Source of the DNA: HGM13006 sp900757695
Lineage (GTDB): Bacteria; Bacillota; Clostridia; Oscillospirales; Oscillospiraceae
DNA length: 46,845 nt
NCBI GenBank assembly: GCA_959607825.1
Contig: CAUHNW010000021.1
Location: 1-46,845, forward strand
Reading direction: 5' to 3'
This document shows, piece after piece, positions 27,001 to 35,300 of this stretch. Positions within the stretch are counted from its first letter, which is position 1; every line of letters starts with the position of its first letter. The position numbers and the translations under genes are program-made. The notes under the pieces were generated by a model, which did not search any database, had not been told where the DNA came from, and saw only the letters and a list, made by a program, of their open reading frames with translations.

Positions 27001-27028
27001 AGACCCTCAATAATATTTGTTTCTTCAC
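24011..27028 (-). CDS. SLH surface protein with beta-helix, InlB and SpaA-like domains
   Basis: 1005 residues. A signal peptide (MKKQILLRVLLCLTM, then PTMVFA/SG) is followed by a long beta-helix region with repeated GG motifs (GGAVTVAEGGKFEMDGGTI, GGGVAVINGGEFTMNGGSI) to about residue 570. Next come one InlB repeat (about 589-655), a SpaA/prealbumin-like domain (about 666-767: IEKIDAQDSHALNGATFALY, VEVTAPEGYVLDS), and three SLH domains (about 779-1005: ITRAETTTIFFRLL, FSDISGHWAEKYI, GFEDGTFRPDTYITRAQAM). The start is GTG, decided by AAGGAG 8 nt upstream. It is an exported, wall-bound protein; the beta-helix suggests carbohydrate binding or adhesion, but no catalytic residues can be assigned. 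Confidence 0.88.
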   Translation of the reverse strand: MKKQILLRVLLCLTMAVGLLPTMVFASGVTGSGKEDDPYVYEVSTASELSAAVTAINADTSDSAYYTISLQEDIACSGLSFSKNTTTILGNGHTLTFKNYGGAIQVGSGTATHPVLILGGAQDTLTIEGEKSNDTYFIGVGAINGGTEYGTLKMCDGVTITGATGNNYFGGAVTVAEGGKFEMDGGTIKKCGIDGGSVCFGGGVAVINGGEFTMNGGSIQDCFLKTAVDYTDASYFQYLFGFDYQAANNLLVNSGAGAGVFVSNGAVFKMNGGEIKNNTISTQDESVKSYGVGGGIAVMASMDSLDITARVEITGGTIEGNKATLGGGGIAVCGMMPFAYAISSSYAPGSGSGTTAPGLVINGTEENPVQIKNNSANGWEDQSVGGGGILLANLNDAAKVQIKNAEISGNNVTTNAPGGGIECWSNISTRLYSSDLTANHLAVTNTVMRTNSAAKGGGICLLNDTKRGLMEANFSNTVITENTATELGGGFSVEADSNNAGSTVVTFNESCAVYDNTADSGADDFYKNDKSTVNALPTAAQMSAAAKNAIISGWYKDELENRYSKDNASEYTPMDSTTDALQLKAVKAEQYTVKFDSQGGSTVSVQITISGGNVEEPTPPMYDGYEFAGWYTDAACQTKYDFTSPVTGDITLYAKWNKNSGGGEGSTTTYYYFAIEKIDAQDSHALNGATFALYQYSSDGKTVSRTTANTSQNGSESGIALFSVDSITGNGGDWYYVEVTAPEGYVLDSTEHKITKNDFYTSQSAAIRKAETVRNYRTSTPNVLNGTDHFAYVIGYKDGLVKPYGLITRAETTTIFFRLLKDSVRDENLLTSNTYTDVPDSYWANTAISTMTGLGFVEGRSTTTFDPQSPTTRAQFAAICARFDTGTSSGTQTFSDISGHWAEKYIQRAAELGWIKGFEDGTFRPDTYITRAQAMTMINRVLNRIPEEESDLLTGMNVWPDCTPGDWFYLAVQEATNAHAFTHKAGNYETWTGMNKNPDWTQYEN

Positions 27029-27186
27029 TTGCCATTCTCCTTCTTTAGACTAAATATTGTTTTTTGCATGGTTCCACAGCGCATGAGGCAGGACAGAAAC
27101 TATCACTTGCGTCTCATCTCATATTCCACATAAACAGCACAAGTGCAAAAAGGCCCTCCCCGCCTGTTAGGCATATTCAGAACAGC

Positions 27187-27211
27187 AAAAAAAGAGCAGA
27201 CTTAGTCTGCT
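27187..27211 (-). terminator. Minus-strand intrinsic terminator
   Basis: AGCAGAC pairs with GTCTGCT around TTA (27195-27211) and is followed on the minus strand by seven T residues (27187-27193). It lies between the structured region at 27.5-27.9 kb and the downstream SLH gene, so it should end transcripts entering from the right. Confidence 0.75.
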
Positions 27212-27482
27212 TAATTGTTATGAAAGAATTTATCACTTTTCAAGTCTGTTTTTGGGCGAAATGGCCTGGATTTGCGGGCTTTTCACTTCTTGTCGGCACA
27301 TCCTTTAAAAGCGGACACGCAGGATCCTTCAAAACCTAAAAACTGGATGCTTTATGTGTATGCAAATAGATACGCATAATGTACCAAAGAACGGTACGCA
27401 ATGCAATGGATATTACATAAAATTTTCGCGTTCTTCCGGCGCTTTGACAAATGGGTGCAGACAGGTCGGTGCAGAGGGCCTT

Positions 27483-27940
27483 GCCGCCATAGGCGGCGTT
27501 GGCGCAAGCATAGCGTTTGTATGACAAACGCGCTTGCTGGGGAAATTCCCAGTCCCCCATGCCGCCTGCGGGCGGGAACTTCTCGGCAGATTGCCGGAAA
27601 GTGAGTGCGCAAATCAGGTTTGGCACATTGCCAAACCTGATCACAGCGGACTGCCCTAAAGCGCTTCAGACAACATTGTCAAAAGCGGTAGACGCTGAAA
27701 ACCGGGTTCGGTGAATGTGGAAGAAGCACTGGAAGCACCGGAACCCCAGGGCACAGATGAACCCCGGCAGGCATCGTAAACACGATGCCCTGCCGGGGTA
27801 TCCCAGGAATTACTTGTTACCCCTGTGAGGGGGGAACAAATATGGCGCAGGGGTTTTCCACATATTCAGGAAGGTCTCACAGCGCAAGCTGCCGGAGCAG
27901 AAAACCCTGTGAGACGATTTGCATGGGGCGCTGGCGCCCA
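27483..27940 (-). other. Structured non-coding region with about ten stem-loops (candidate ncRNA or long 3' UTR)
   Basis: No convincing gene lies between 27029 and 27964. The stretch is instead full of perfect short inverted repeats: GCCGCC/GGCGGC (27483-27497), a nested GCAAGC-GCGTTTGT stem (27504-27537), CTGGG/CCCAG (27537-27552), CCGCC/GGCGG (27563-27576), CGGCA/TGCCG (27584-27596), an 11-bp stem CAGGTTTGGCA (27615-27639), CCCCGGCAGG/CCCTGCCGGGG with an inner CATCG stem (27762-27798), TTGTT..CCCC/GGGG..AACAA (near 27810-27840), GTCTCACAG/CTGTGAGAC (27874-27915) and ATGGGGCGC/GCGCCCAT (about 27922-27940). A terminator on the minus strand at 27187 fits transcription from the operon to the right. 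Strand and function are uncertain. Confidence 0.45.
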
Positions 27941-27964
27941 TTGGTTTTCGGACCAGAACCGATC

Positions 27965-28372
27965 TTAGCTGTCCGCGTCCGGTTCCAGACCGGCGCATTC
28001 CTTCGCTATGGTTTTCACACCAAACACGAAATAGATCACATGGCACAGCCACACCGCCGCAAGGATTCCGCAGGGGATCCAAAGCTCCTTCCGCAGCATC
28101 AGTACGAATCCAACCGTCATCAGCAGCGTGACAGAGACCAGGATGCCACCTTTTGTAGAAAGAGTCATGCCGCGCTGTTGCACAAAGGAATCCAGATGCT
28201 TTTGATACAGGGGGGTGGATAGGAACCAATCGTGGAGCCGCCTGGAGGAGTTTGCAAAGCAGAAAACGGTAACAAGAAAAAATGGAACGGTTGGCAGGAT
28301 CGGAAGCACAATGCCAATACAGCCCAATGCAAGGCAAATACAGCCCAAAATCAAAAAGAACAAGCGTTTCAA
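27965..28372 (-). CDS. YbaN/DUF454 family inner-membrane protein
   Basis: 135 residues with the family pattern: an N-terminal helix GCICLALGCIGIVLPILPTVPF, then ANSSRRLHDWFLSTPLYQ, and two more hydrophobic helices (LVSVTLLMTVGFVLML, PCGILAAVWLCHVIYFVFG). DUF454/YbaN proteins are small membrane proteins with no established role, sometimes next to heme or redox genes. The start is TTG, overlapping the preceding TGA (TTGA), with GAGGAGG 7 nt upstream, so translation is coupled. It is the last gene of a four-gene operon. Confidence 0.85.
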   Translation of the reverse strand: MKRLFFLILGCICLALGCIGIVLPILPTVPFFLVTVFCFANSSRRLHDWFLSTPLYQKHLDSFVQQRGMTLSTKGGILVSVTLLMTVGFVLMLRKELWIPCGILAAVWLCHVIYFVFGVKTIAKECAGLEPDADS

Positions 28373-28716
28373 TGTTTTTCCTCCTCTTTGAGTCGGTGCT
28401 TTTCCCGTGTTGACTCCACCATGTGCCGTATGGCCATGATCGGATGGGAAAAGAGCATTCTCGGCCCGGAAAACCGCATCACTGCCCGGATCTTTTCCCG
28501 CATATCAGGCTTGTAGCAGTGAACACGGCAATTGGAGCAGAAGGTCTTTGTCTCCATAAACGGGCAGTGCTCTGAGCGGGAGCAGGCATACTGCCTCAGC
28601 GCACTGCATTCCGGGCAAAGCTCCCCATGGGTATGGTGGTTGCGGCGGCAGTATAGGGCGATCATCTGAGATACCATCTGTTTTTCTCGCTGCCGCTTTG
28701 TAGAGATATCTTGCAT
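28369..28716 (-). CDS. YgbA-type 'nitrous oxide-stimulated promoter' family protein
   Basis: 115 residues. The spacing of Cys and His is that of the YgbA_NO family: MIALYCRRNHHTHGELCPEC, YACSRSEHCPF, FCSNCRVHCYKPDMREKI and the GPRMLFSHP motif. In enteric bacteria ygbA is induced by nitric oxide through NsrR and supports growth after nitrosative stress; the Cys cluster suggests metal or Fe-S binding, which is inferred. The start overlaps the ABC transporter stop by one base (TGATG) with GGGAGG 8 nt upstream. Its place behind two transporter genes links that system to redox or nitrosative stress. Confidence 0.85.
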   Translation of the reverse strand: MQDISTKRQREKQMVSQMIALYCRRNHHTHGELCPECSALRQYACSRSEHCPFMETKTFCSNCRVHCYKPDMREKIRAVMRFSGPRMLFSHPIMAIRHMVESTREKHRLKEEEKH

Positions 28717-30374
28717 CAGCTCATCCTCCCGTGCTCTACGGAGTAGACCTGATCTGCGATCCGCATGGTAGAGGCCCGATGGGAAACCAGCACAACGGTT
28801 TTCCCCTGCCGCTGCCCATGGAGGGCACGGAGGATGATCGCCTCATTCAGGCTGTCGAGATTACTGGTGGGCTCGTCCAGCAGCATCAGCGGGGCATCAT
28901 GGAGAAAGGCACGGGCCAGCCCCAAACGCTGACGTTCACCGCCGGAAAGGGTATCTCCAAGCTCCCCAACGGGGGTGTCATATCCCTTGGGCAGCGAGAG
29001 AATGAAGTCGTGTACCGAGGCTTTCTTGCAGGCTTCGATAATCTCTTCCTCCGTGGCGTCCAGCTTCGCAATTTTTAAGTTATTTCGGATGCTGTCGTGG
29101 AACAGGTGCGTCTCCTGCGTCACAAGGCTCTCTGTGTCCCGGAGATTCCCGATGGCCAGTTCCTTTATATCTGTTCCGGAAATAGAAATACGTCCGTTCT
29201 GCACGTCCCAGAAGCGCATCAGCAGCTTCAGCAGGGTGGATTTTCCGCTGCCGCTGCGGCCTGTGATCCCCACAATGCTGCCTGCCGGAAATTCTGCCGA
29301 GACGTTTGAAAGGATCTCTTCTGCACCATAGGAGAATGTGACCTGCTGGGCGGCGGCACCATGGAATTCCACTGTTTTTCCCGTGGCTGTCTCTTCGATC
29401 AGCGGGGACTCGTCCAGAATGTCCAGCACACGATTTCCGGCGGCAAAGGTGTTTTGCAGGGTGCTTCCGAGATTCGCCAGCGCCACCGTGGGGCCAAAGG
29501 AGGAAAACAGTCCCAGCGTTGCGGTGAGTACGCCGTCAAAGGTGATACTGCCCCGCTGAGCCAGTGCGGCAGCCGTAAACAGCATCGCAAGGTCAAACAG
29601 CAGAATGGCTGTATTGGTGATGGCGGTATTTTTACCGGAAAGCACCTTCATCTGTTCCTCTGTTTGGGAGAGCCGATCTGTGCGGTGCTCCATTTCCGCC
29701 TTTCGGGATGCACCAACATCATATTGAATGGTCTCATTCAGGCCCCGGAGGCTGTCCAGCACAAAGGCCGACAGGCCGCCGGCTTCGGTGCGGAAGCGCA
29801 GTCCGGTGTCTCCGGAGCGCCGTGAGGTAACGACCGGGATGATGATCCCCACGCAGATATAGGCCAGCAGTGCCAGAATGCCCAGCAGCCAATGACAGCT
29901 TCCAATGAAAAGGCACATAATCAGGGAGAAGAGCAGCGCTATGGCTGTGGGGGAAATGGTGTGGGCATAAAACACCTCCAGCAGCTCGATATCCGAGGTG
30001 ATCACGGAGATCAGGTCACCCCGATCCCGGTTCTCCAGCTTTGCGGGGCAAAGACGGCGCAGGGCCTGAAAGACCTTGTCACGGATCAGTGCAAGAAGCC
30101 GAAAGGCAATAAAATGGTTGCAGGATTGCTCCGTGTAGCGGAACAGACCCCGCACCAGCGCAGAGAGCAGCACACAGACAAACACGGCCCGCAAGCCGAT
30201 CGGTGTGTCATACCCCAGAAGATCCAGCACGGCATAGCCTCCGAAAATCGTGATCAATGCTGCGCAGAGATGTCCGGCCAATCCCATGAGGATGGCAAGA
30301 ACCATATAGCCTGTCAAGGGGCGCACAAGACCAATGAGTCTTGCCATGACGGTAAAACCGCTTCGTTTTTTCAC
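28716..30374 (-). CDS. ABC transporter, fused permease/ATPase half-molecule (CydC-like)
   Basis: 552 residues. The N-terminal half (about 1-310) is a six-helix ABC exporter membrane domain. The C-terminal half is the ATPase, with Walker A GRSGSGKST, signature LSGGERQRLGLARA, Walker B LMLLDEPTSNLD and the H-loop SHRAST. The overall layout recalls CydC of the thiol exporter CydDC, but CydD/C identity is not certain. The start is GTG at 30374, overlapping the upstream TGA (GTGA), with GAGGAGG 7 nt before it; the frame extends to 30422 but would overlap the partner by 52 nt. It probably forms a heterodimer with the gene at 30371-32104. The substrate is unknown; iron chelates, heme or thiols are candidates. 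Confidence 0.85.
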   Translation of the reverse strand: MKKRSGFTVMARLIGLVRPLTGYMVLAILMGLAGHLCAALITIFGGYAVLDLLGYDTPIGLRAVFVCVLLSALVRGLFRYTEQSCNHFIAFRLLALIRDKVFQALRRLCPAKLENRDRGDLISVITSDIELLEVFYAHTISPTAIALLFSLIMCLFIGSCHWLLGILALLAYICVGIIIPVVTSRRSGDTGLRFRTEAGGLSAFVLDSLRGLNETIQYDVGASRKAEMEHRTDRLSQTEEQMKVLSGKNTAITNTAILLFDLAMLFTAAALAQRGSITFDGVLTATLGLFSSFGPTVALANLGSTLQNTFAAGNRVLDILDESPLIEETATGKTVEFHGAAAQQVTFSYGAEEILSNVSAEFPAGSIVGITGRSGSGKSTLLKLLMRFWDVQNGRISISGTDIKELAIGNLRDTESLVTQETHLFHDSIRNNLKIAKLDATEEEIIEACKKASVHDFILSLPKGYDTPVGELGDTLSGGERQRLGLARAFLHDAPLMLLDEPTSNLDSLNEAIILRALHGQRQGKTVVLVSHRASTMRIADQVYSVEHGRMS

Positions 30375-32104
30375 TGCAATACCTCCTCGCCGTAGTGCTC
30401 GAGTGCCTGCTGGGATGACCACAGGGCCGCATAGACCCCGCCGGCCTGCAGCAGCTTCGAATGGGTGCCGTGCTCTGCAACGGCACCATTGGCCAACACA
30501 TAGATCTCGTCGGAGGAAACCACATTGGCCAGCCGATGGGAGATCAGAAGCACCGTTTTCCGGGAGGCCAGCCTGTGGATCTCTTCCATAATGTCATTCT
30601 CACTTTCCACATCAATATTGGATGTGGCTTCGTCAAAGATGTAAATGGGGCTGTCGTGCAGCAGGGCACGAGCCAGTGCCAGCCGCTGACGCTGACCGCC
30701 GGACAGATTTTCGCCGCACTCGGTCAAGGGCGTATCGAGTCCCTGTTCGGCTTTCAGAAATGCGTCCAGCTTTACCTGCCCCAGCACCGTCCATAGTATT
30801 TCATCTTCTGCATCCGGCCTGCCCATCAACAGGTTTTCCCGGACGGTGCCCCGAAATAGATAGCTCTGGTGGCTCACATAGGTGATGTGTTCCATCAGGC
30901 TTTGTTCGCAGATGTCTCGAAGCTCTGTTCCGCCGATGGTGACAGAGCCGCTGTAGCCTTTATTTCGACCCATGAGAATGGAGGAAATGGTAGATTTACC
31001 GCAGCCGGATTCTCCCACCAGGGAGATAAAGGCACCGGCCGGGACCTCAAGATCGATTCCGTGCAGGATCTCCCGATCCGGCTCATAGGAAAAATGCAAA
31101 CTCCTGCATTGGATCGCACCGCAGGGACACTCCATATGGCCACCCGGGGGCTCTGGCAGATCCAACAGATGAAAGATCTTATCGCTGGCTGCCATTCCAT
31201 TCATGGCAATGTGGAAGAAGGAGCCAAGCTGACGCATGGGGATGAAGAAATCTGCTGCCAGCAGGATAATCAGCAGACAGCCCCCTAAATCAATGTGGCC
31301 TCCGCAGAACTGGGTCGCTGCCATAATAACCCCCAGCGCTGCGCCGCCATAGGCAATCAGATCCATAATGGTGATGGAGTTCAGCTGCATGGTCAGAACC
31401 TTCATGGTAATCTTACGAAACTTTTCTGCCTCCCGATTCATTTCATCGTTCTTGAAAGCGTCTGCCTGATAAATTTTCAGGGTGGTAAGTCCTTGCAGAT
31501 TTTCAAGGAAGGTGTCGCCAAGGGCAGTATACTGCCCCCAGTATTTCGAGAGCAGCTTCTTTGCCCACGTCTGCACTGCTGCAATGGCAATGGGGATCAT
31601 GGGCACGCAGACCAGCAGCACAATGGCAGATGGAATGTTCACAAAGCACAGCACGAGAAACAGGGTCAGTGGTGCCAGCATGGCATAGAAAAACTGCGGC
31701 AAGTAGGCGCCAAAGTAGGTTTCCAGTTGATCCACGCCCTCTACGGTGACCTGCACGATCTCTGAGGTTTTGATTTGCTCGGAATAGGAGGCGCCCAGCC
31801 GCAGCAGCTTATCATATATGGCACTGCGCAGGGTCTTCTTTACGGCCCGGGAGGAGAGAAAACTCATCCGGGCAGCGCCAATATTGCAGCCATAGCGCAC
31901 AGCCACGGCCAGCAGTGCGATTGCCGCCGTCAGCAGCAGCTTCCCGGTGTCAATGCTTCCCTGCTGCAGCGATGCCAGCAGGCCGGTGACGGCCCCCATC
32001 ATTGCAATGTTTGCGGCAAGTGCGCACCACTGCAGCGCAACGTTTCCCGCAATGTACTTTCTGCTCTCGGGCACGGTGCCGATGAGCCGTTTGTTGAGCA
32101 TCAT
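30371..32104 (-). CDS. ABC transporter, fused permease/ATPase half-molecule (CydD-like)
   Basis: 577 residues. The exporter-type membrane domain (about 1-320) includes KTSEIVQVTVEGVDQLETYFGAY, a coupling region conserved in CydD-like and siderophore-type fused transporters. The ATPase has Walker A GESGCGKST, signature LSGGQRQRLALARA, Walker B IYIFDEATSNID and the H-loop SHRLA. It is the first gene of a four-gene operon. The ATG (doubled, ATGATG) has a weak AGGA box. Two inverted repeats lie in the leader (32126-32179). Fused half-transporter pairs of this type in Clostridia are often iron-responsive, which the GTTAG-N6-CTAAC repeat may reflect; this is inference. Confidence 0.85.
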   Translation of the reverse strand: MMLNKRLIGTVPESRKYIAGNVALQWCALAANIAMMGAVTGLLASLQQGSIDTGKLLLTAAIALLAVAVRYGCNIGAARMSFLSSRAVKKTLRSAIYDKLLRLGASYSEQIKTSEIVQVTVEGVDQLETYFGAYLPQFFYAMLAPLTLFLVLCFVNIPSAIVLLVCVPMIPIAIAAVQTWAKKLLSKYWGQYTALGDTFLENLQGLTTLKIYQADAFKNDEMNREAEKFRKITMKVLTMQLNSITIMDLIAYGGAALGVIMAATQFCGGHIDLGGCLLIILLAADFFIPMRQLGSFFHIAMNGMAASDKIFHLLDLPEPPGGHMECPCGAIQCRSLHFSYEPDREILHGIDLEVPAGAFISLVGESGCGKSTISSILMGRNKGYSGSVTIGGTELRDICEQSLMEHITYVSHQSYLFRGTVRENLLMGRPDAEDEILWTVLGQVKLDAFLKAEQGLDTPLTECGENLSGGQRQRLALARALLHDSPIYIFDEATSNIDVESENDIMEEIHRLASRKTVLLISHRLANVVSSDEIYVLANGAVAEHGTHSKLLQAGGVYAALWSSQQALEHYGEEVLQ

Positions 32105-32125
32105 ATGGTTTTGTCCTGCCTTTTT

Positions 32126-32179
32126 GTTAGTTCACCCTAACTTGCGTAGAAGTTAAAACGTTGGCCAATGGACCAACGT
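32126..32179 (-). promoter_or_regulatory. Candidate operators upstream of the ABC operon
   Basis: GTTAG-TTCACC-CTAAC (32126-32141) lies about 20 nt before the start codon and resembles the TTAGG..CCTAA half-sites of DtxR/IdeR-type iron regulators. A second perfect repeat ACGTTGG-N8-CCAACGT is at 32158-32179. A hairpin CTTTG.CTCCG/CGGAG.CAAAG lies further up near 32225-32251. No clear -35/-10 pair was found. Confidence 0.45.
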
Positions 32180-32307
32180 GAGGATGCTACAAGCATATCA
32201 TATGTTCCCGCACAAAGCAAGCACCTTTGCCTCCGATCGACGGAGACAAAGAATGGAAATCGAAGAGAACAGGTGCGGTGAATCCTTGGCCGGGCCTTGC
32301 CGCCCCA

Positions 32308-32344
32308 AAAACATGCCGCCGCAGGAAAGGCCCTGCGGCGGCAT
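32308..32344 (-). terminator. Intrinsic terminator of the SLH gene at 32360-37747
   Basis: The perfect 13-bp stem ATGCCGCCGCAGG with a 6-nt loop (32313-32344) is followed on the minus strand by GTTTTT (32308-32313). It lies 16 nt after the stop codon. Confidence 0.88.
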
Positions 32345-32359
32345 TGTTACAGTACGGGG

Positions 32360-35300
32360 TTATGCCAGATCGTATAGCATGGTGATCTCCATGATGATCT
32401 TCGCAACCTGACTGCGCTGTGCGGTATGTGTGGGAGCCAGCTGGTTGTTCTGGATGCCATTGACAACGCCGTTATGAACGGCCCATGCCATGGCGTCCTG
32501 CGCCCATGCATGTACATTTGCATAGTCGGTGAAAGACTTCCAATCCTCGCTGGATGCATCAACCTTGAGGCCCTTGAACTGCATGTAGCGATAGAGCATG
32601 GTTACCATCTGTTCGCGGGTGATCGGACGGTTGGGATAGAAGCAGCCGTCCTCGTAGCCCTTGACGATGCCGTTATCGGCAGCCCAAATGACTGCATTAT
32701 AATACCATGCGCCCTGCTTGACATCCTTGAAGGACTTCTCACTGGCGGTATCGCCCGGATTCTCCATGTTATAGAGTACCTGTGCCAGCTGTGCACGGGT
32801 CAACTCGTGGCCGGGAACAAAGGTTCTGGCCTTGGCGTCTACGCCCTGCATGAGCTTGTGCTCCGTGACGAAGTCAACGGCGGGGTGATACCATGCGCCA
32901 GCGTCTACATCGGTGTAGTACTGGCAGGCGTCGGTGCCGCAGACAACGGACACGGTGGCCACTGCGGTCTGCGTGCCGAGAACAGCAGTGATGGTTGTGG
33001 TACCGGCTGCTACTGCGGTAACATTGCCGGTTTCGTCTACCGTTGCTACAGCGGAGTTGCTGGAACTCCATACCACTGTACCGGTGGCATTCTCCGGCAC
33101 AACGGTCAGGGTCAGTGCCTGAGTTTTACCAACAGCCAGACGGACGGAAACAGGATCCAGTGTCAGCTGGGTGGCGGGAACGGCGGGGATTACCTCGTCC
33201 TTTTCATCGCCGCAGACGGTGCAGACATAATGCATGGTGCCGTCTGTGGTTGCGGTGGGCTCGGTGATCACAGTGCCCTGATCCCAAGTGTGTACATGGG
33301 TCTTTGCGTTGAGGATAAACTGGCTGAAATGGGTGATCTTCAGAACCGCAACCTGACCGCCGTTTTCGGCAGTTTCAACCTTGAAGTCCTGTGCGGTGTA
33401 GTGCTGGCGGAGGCCGTCATTGCTGATGTGAATGATCTCTTCCGGCACAAAGCCCTTGGGCAGCGGCAGCTTAATGGTAATGTTCTTGCCATTGAGCATA
33501 TCGTTGGTAACAGGGACGTCCTTGGAAACCTTCTTGCCATCAATGGTAATGGTAGCAACCGGTGCGGCGGAGAAGGTCAGGGTGCCGGCGGACAGGTCAG
33601 CGCCTTCGGCAATGACCTTGGTGGTGATTTCAATTTCCACCTTCTTGGCCTTGGTGTCTGCTTCTGTGACACCGGCAGCGTCCAGAATATCACCGGTATC
33701 AGCGGCCTTTTCGATGCCCTCTACGGAAGCATCGTCCAGTACGGCTTCAATGGCCTTTTTGTCTGCGGAAGGAATGTCCGTGGAGACATCAGTGGACACA
33801 GTAGTAGTTGTGGAAACGCTGGGCTCGGGAGAAGGCGCAGCGGCTTTCTTGAAGGTGGCGGAAACGCTAACGTTTCCGGCAGGCATGGTGAACTTGCCAT
33901 CCTTCACGGTTACAGTGGTTTTACCGGAAGTAACGGTGATGGCGTCCAGCTCATAGCCTTCCACGGGGGTAGCGGAAACGGTGACGGTGTCGCCCATAGA
34001 AGCGTTTTCGGGGTCTACGGTGACCTTGCCGTTTTCGATCTTTTCATCTACGGTAACGGTGTAGACAGACTTCTGGAAGGCGGCGTTCAGAACCACATTT
34101 GCCTTGGGCATTGTGAAGGTATAAGCGCCGTCCTCATTTGCGGTGACCTCCTCCGCAGTTTCGCTGCCCTCCGCGGTATAGGTCAGCTTCTCCAGCTCGT
34201 AGCCGGTGTCGGGAGTCACTGTGACAGTAACAGTATCGTCCCAAGGGAATGTGGCCGCTGCGGCGATGGTGCCGTGGGCAATGCCGTCGGCAACGGTTAC
34301 GGTATAGGTGAGCTTCTGGAAGGCGGCGTGAATGGTGACGGCCTCAGCCGGCATATTCAGCGTGTAGCCATCGTCAACGGCCTCAATCGCATGGTGCTCG
34401 TCAGAGCCCTCGGTGGTGTAATAGAGCTCCTTCAGCGCATAGCCCTCAGCGGGAGAGACGGTGACCGGAACGGTGGTGCCGACCGTGGCGGTTTCGGCCT
34501 CCACGGTGACCATGCCGTTTGTGATGCCCTCTGCCACTGCGATGCCATAGGGGATCGCCTTGAAGGTGGCGGTAACGGTGACCGCTCCTGCGGGCATGGT
34601 GAACGTGCTATCCTCATTGAGCGTGACCTTGGTCGTGCTCTTTTTCACGGAGATGGTGCTTAGCTCATAGCCGGGATCCGGGGTGACAGCAAGGGAGACA
34701 GTCTCGCCATACTGTGCCGTTGCAGGGGCGGTAACCGTGCCGTTTGTTGCCTTTATGGTGATCTTATAATCGGCCTTCTTAAAGGTGGCGGAGACGGTGA
34801 CTGCTTCTGCGGGCATGGTAAAGGTCTTACTGGTGACAGAGCCAGTAACTGCGACCTCGGTGCCGCTTGCCGTCTTCACGGAGATGGTATCCAGCACATA
34901 GCCTGTGGTGGCGGTGATTCTCAGGGTCACTTTCTTCCCCTCCGGTGCGGGAGAGGTGGTGGTGATCTTACCGTTGGTGAGCGGCTCGATGGTAATGGCA
35001 TTTGCCGGGGCGATACCATAATAGCCGTCTACCTTGTCGGTAACGCCGTAGCCCTCTGCAACTGCGGAAGTGGAGGGAGCGGGAGAATAATGACCGCCAG
35101 AGATTTCAAAATTGCTGGAGTTGGCTTTTCCGTATCCCCAGATGGATTTACCTCTGCTGTGCTTGACGGTAAAGGTGCCGCCGGTGATGGTAGTATGTGG
35201 CGTGGGATCGGTGTCCTTGTCCTTTGCTGTCATGAATGCGCAGGGATAGGCCCAGTTCGGTGTCGTTGCGGTATGTGTAAAGGTGCCGTCGGTAACAGTG

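Noticed and set aside
27336..27644. 102-codon minus-strand frame in the structured region
   Set aside because: No start signal, no recognisable domain, and the sequence is dominated by inverted repeats that explain its composition better.
32426..34663. 745-codon plus-strand frame opposite the SLH gene at 32360-37747
   Set aside because: Shadow of the minus-strand repeats and SLH domains, no start signal or known fold.
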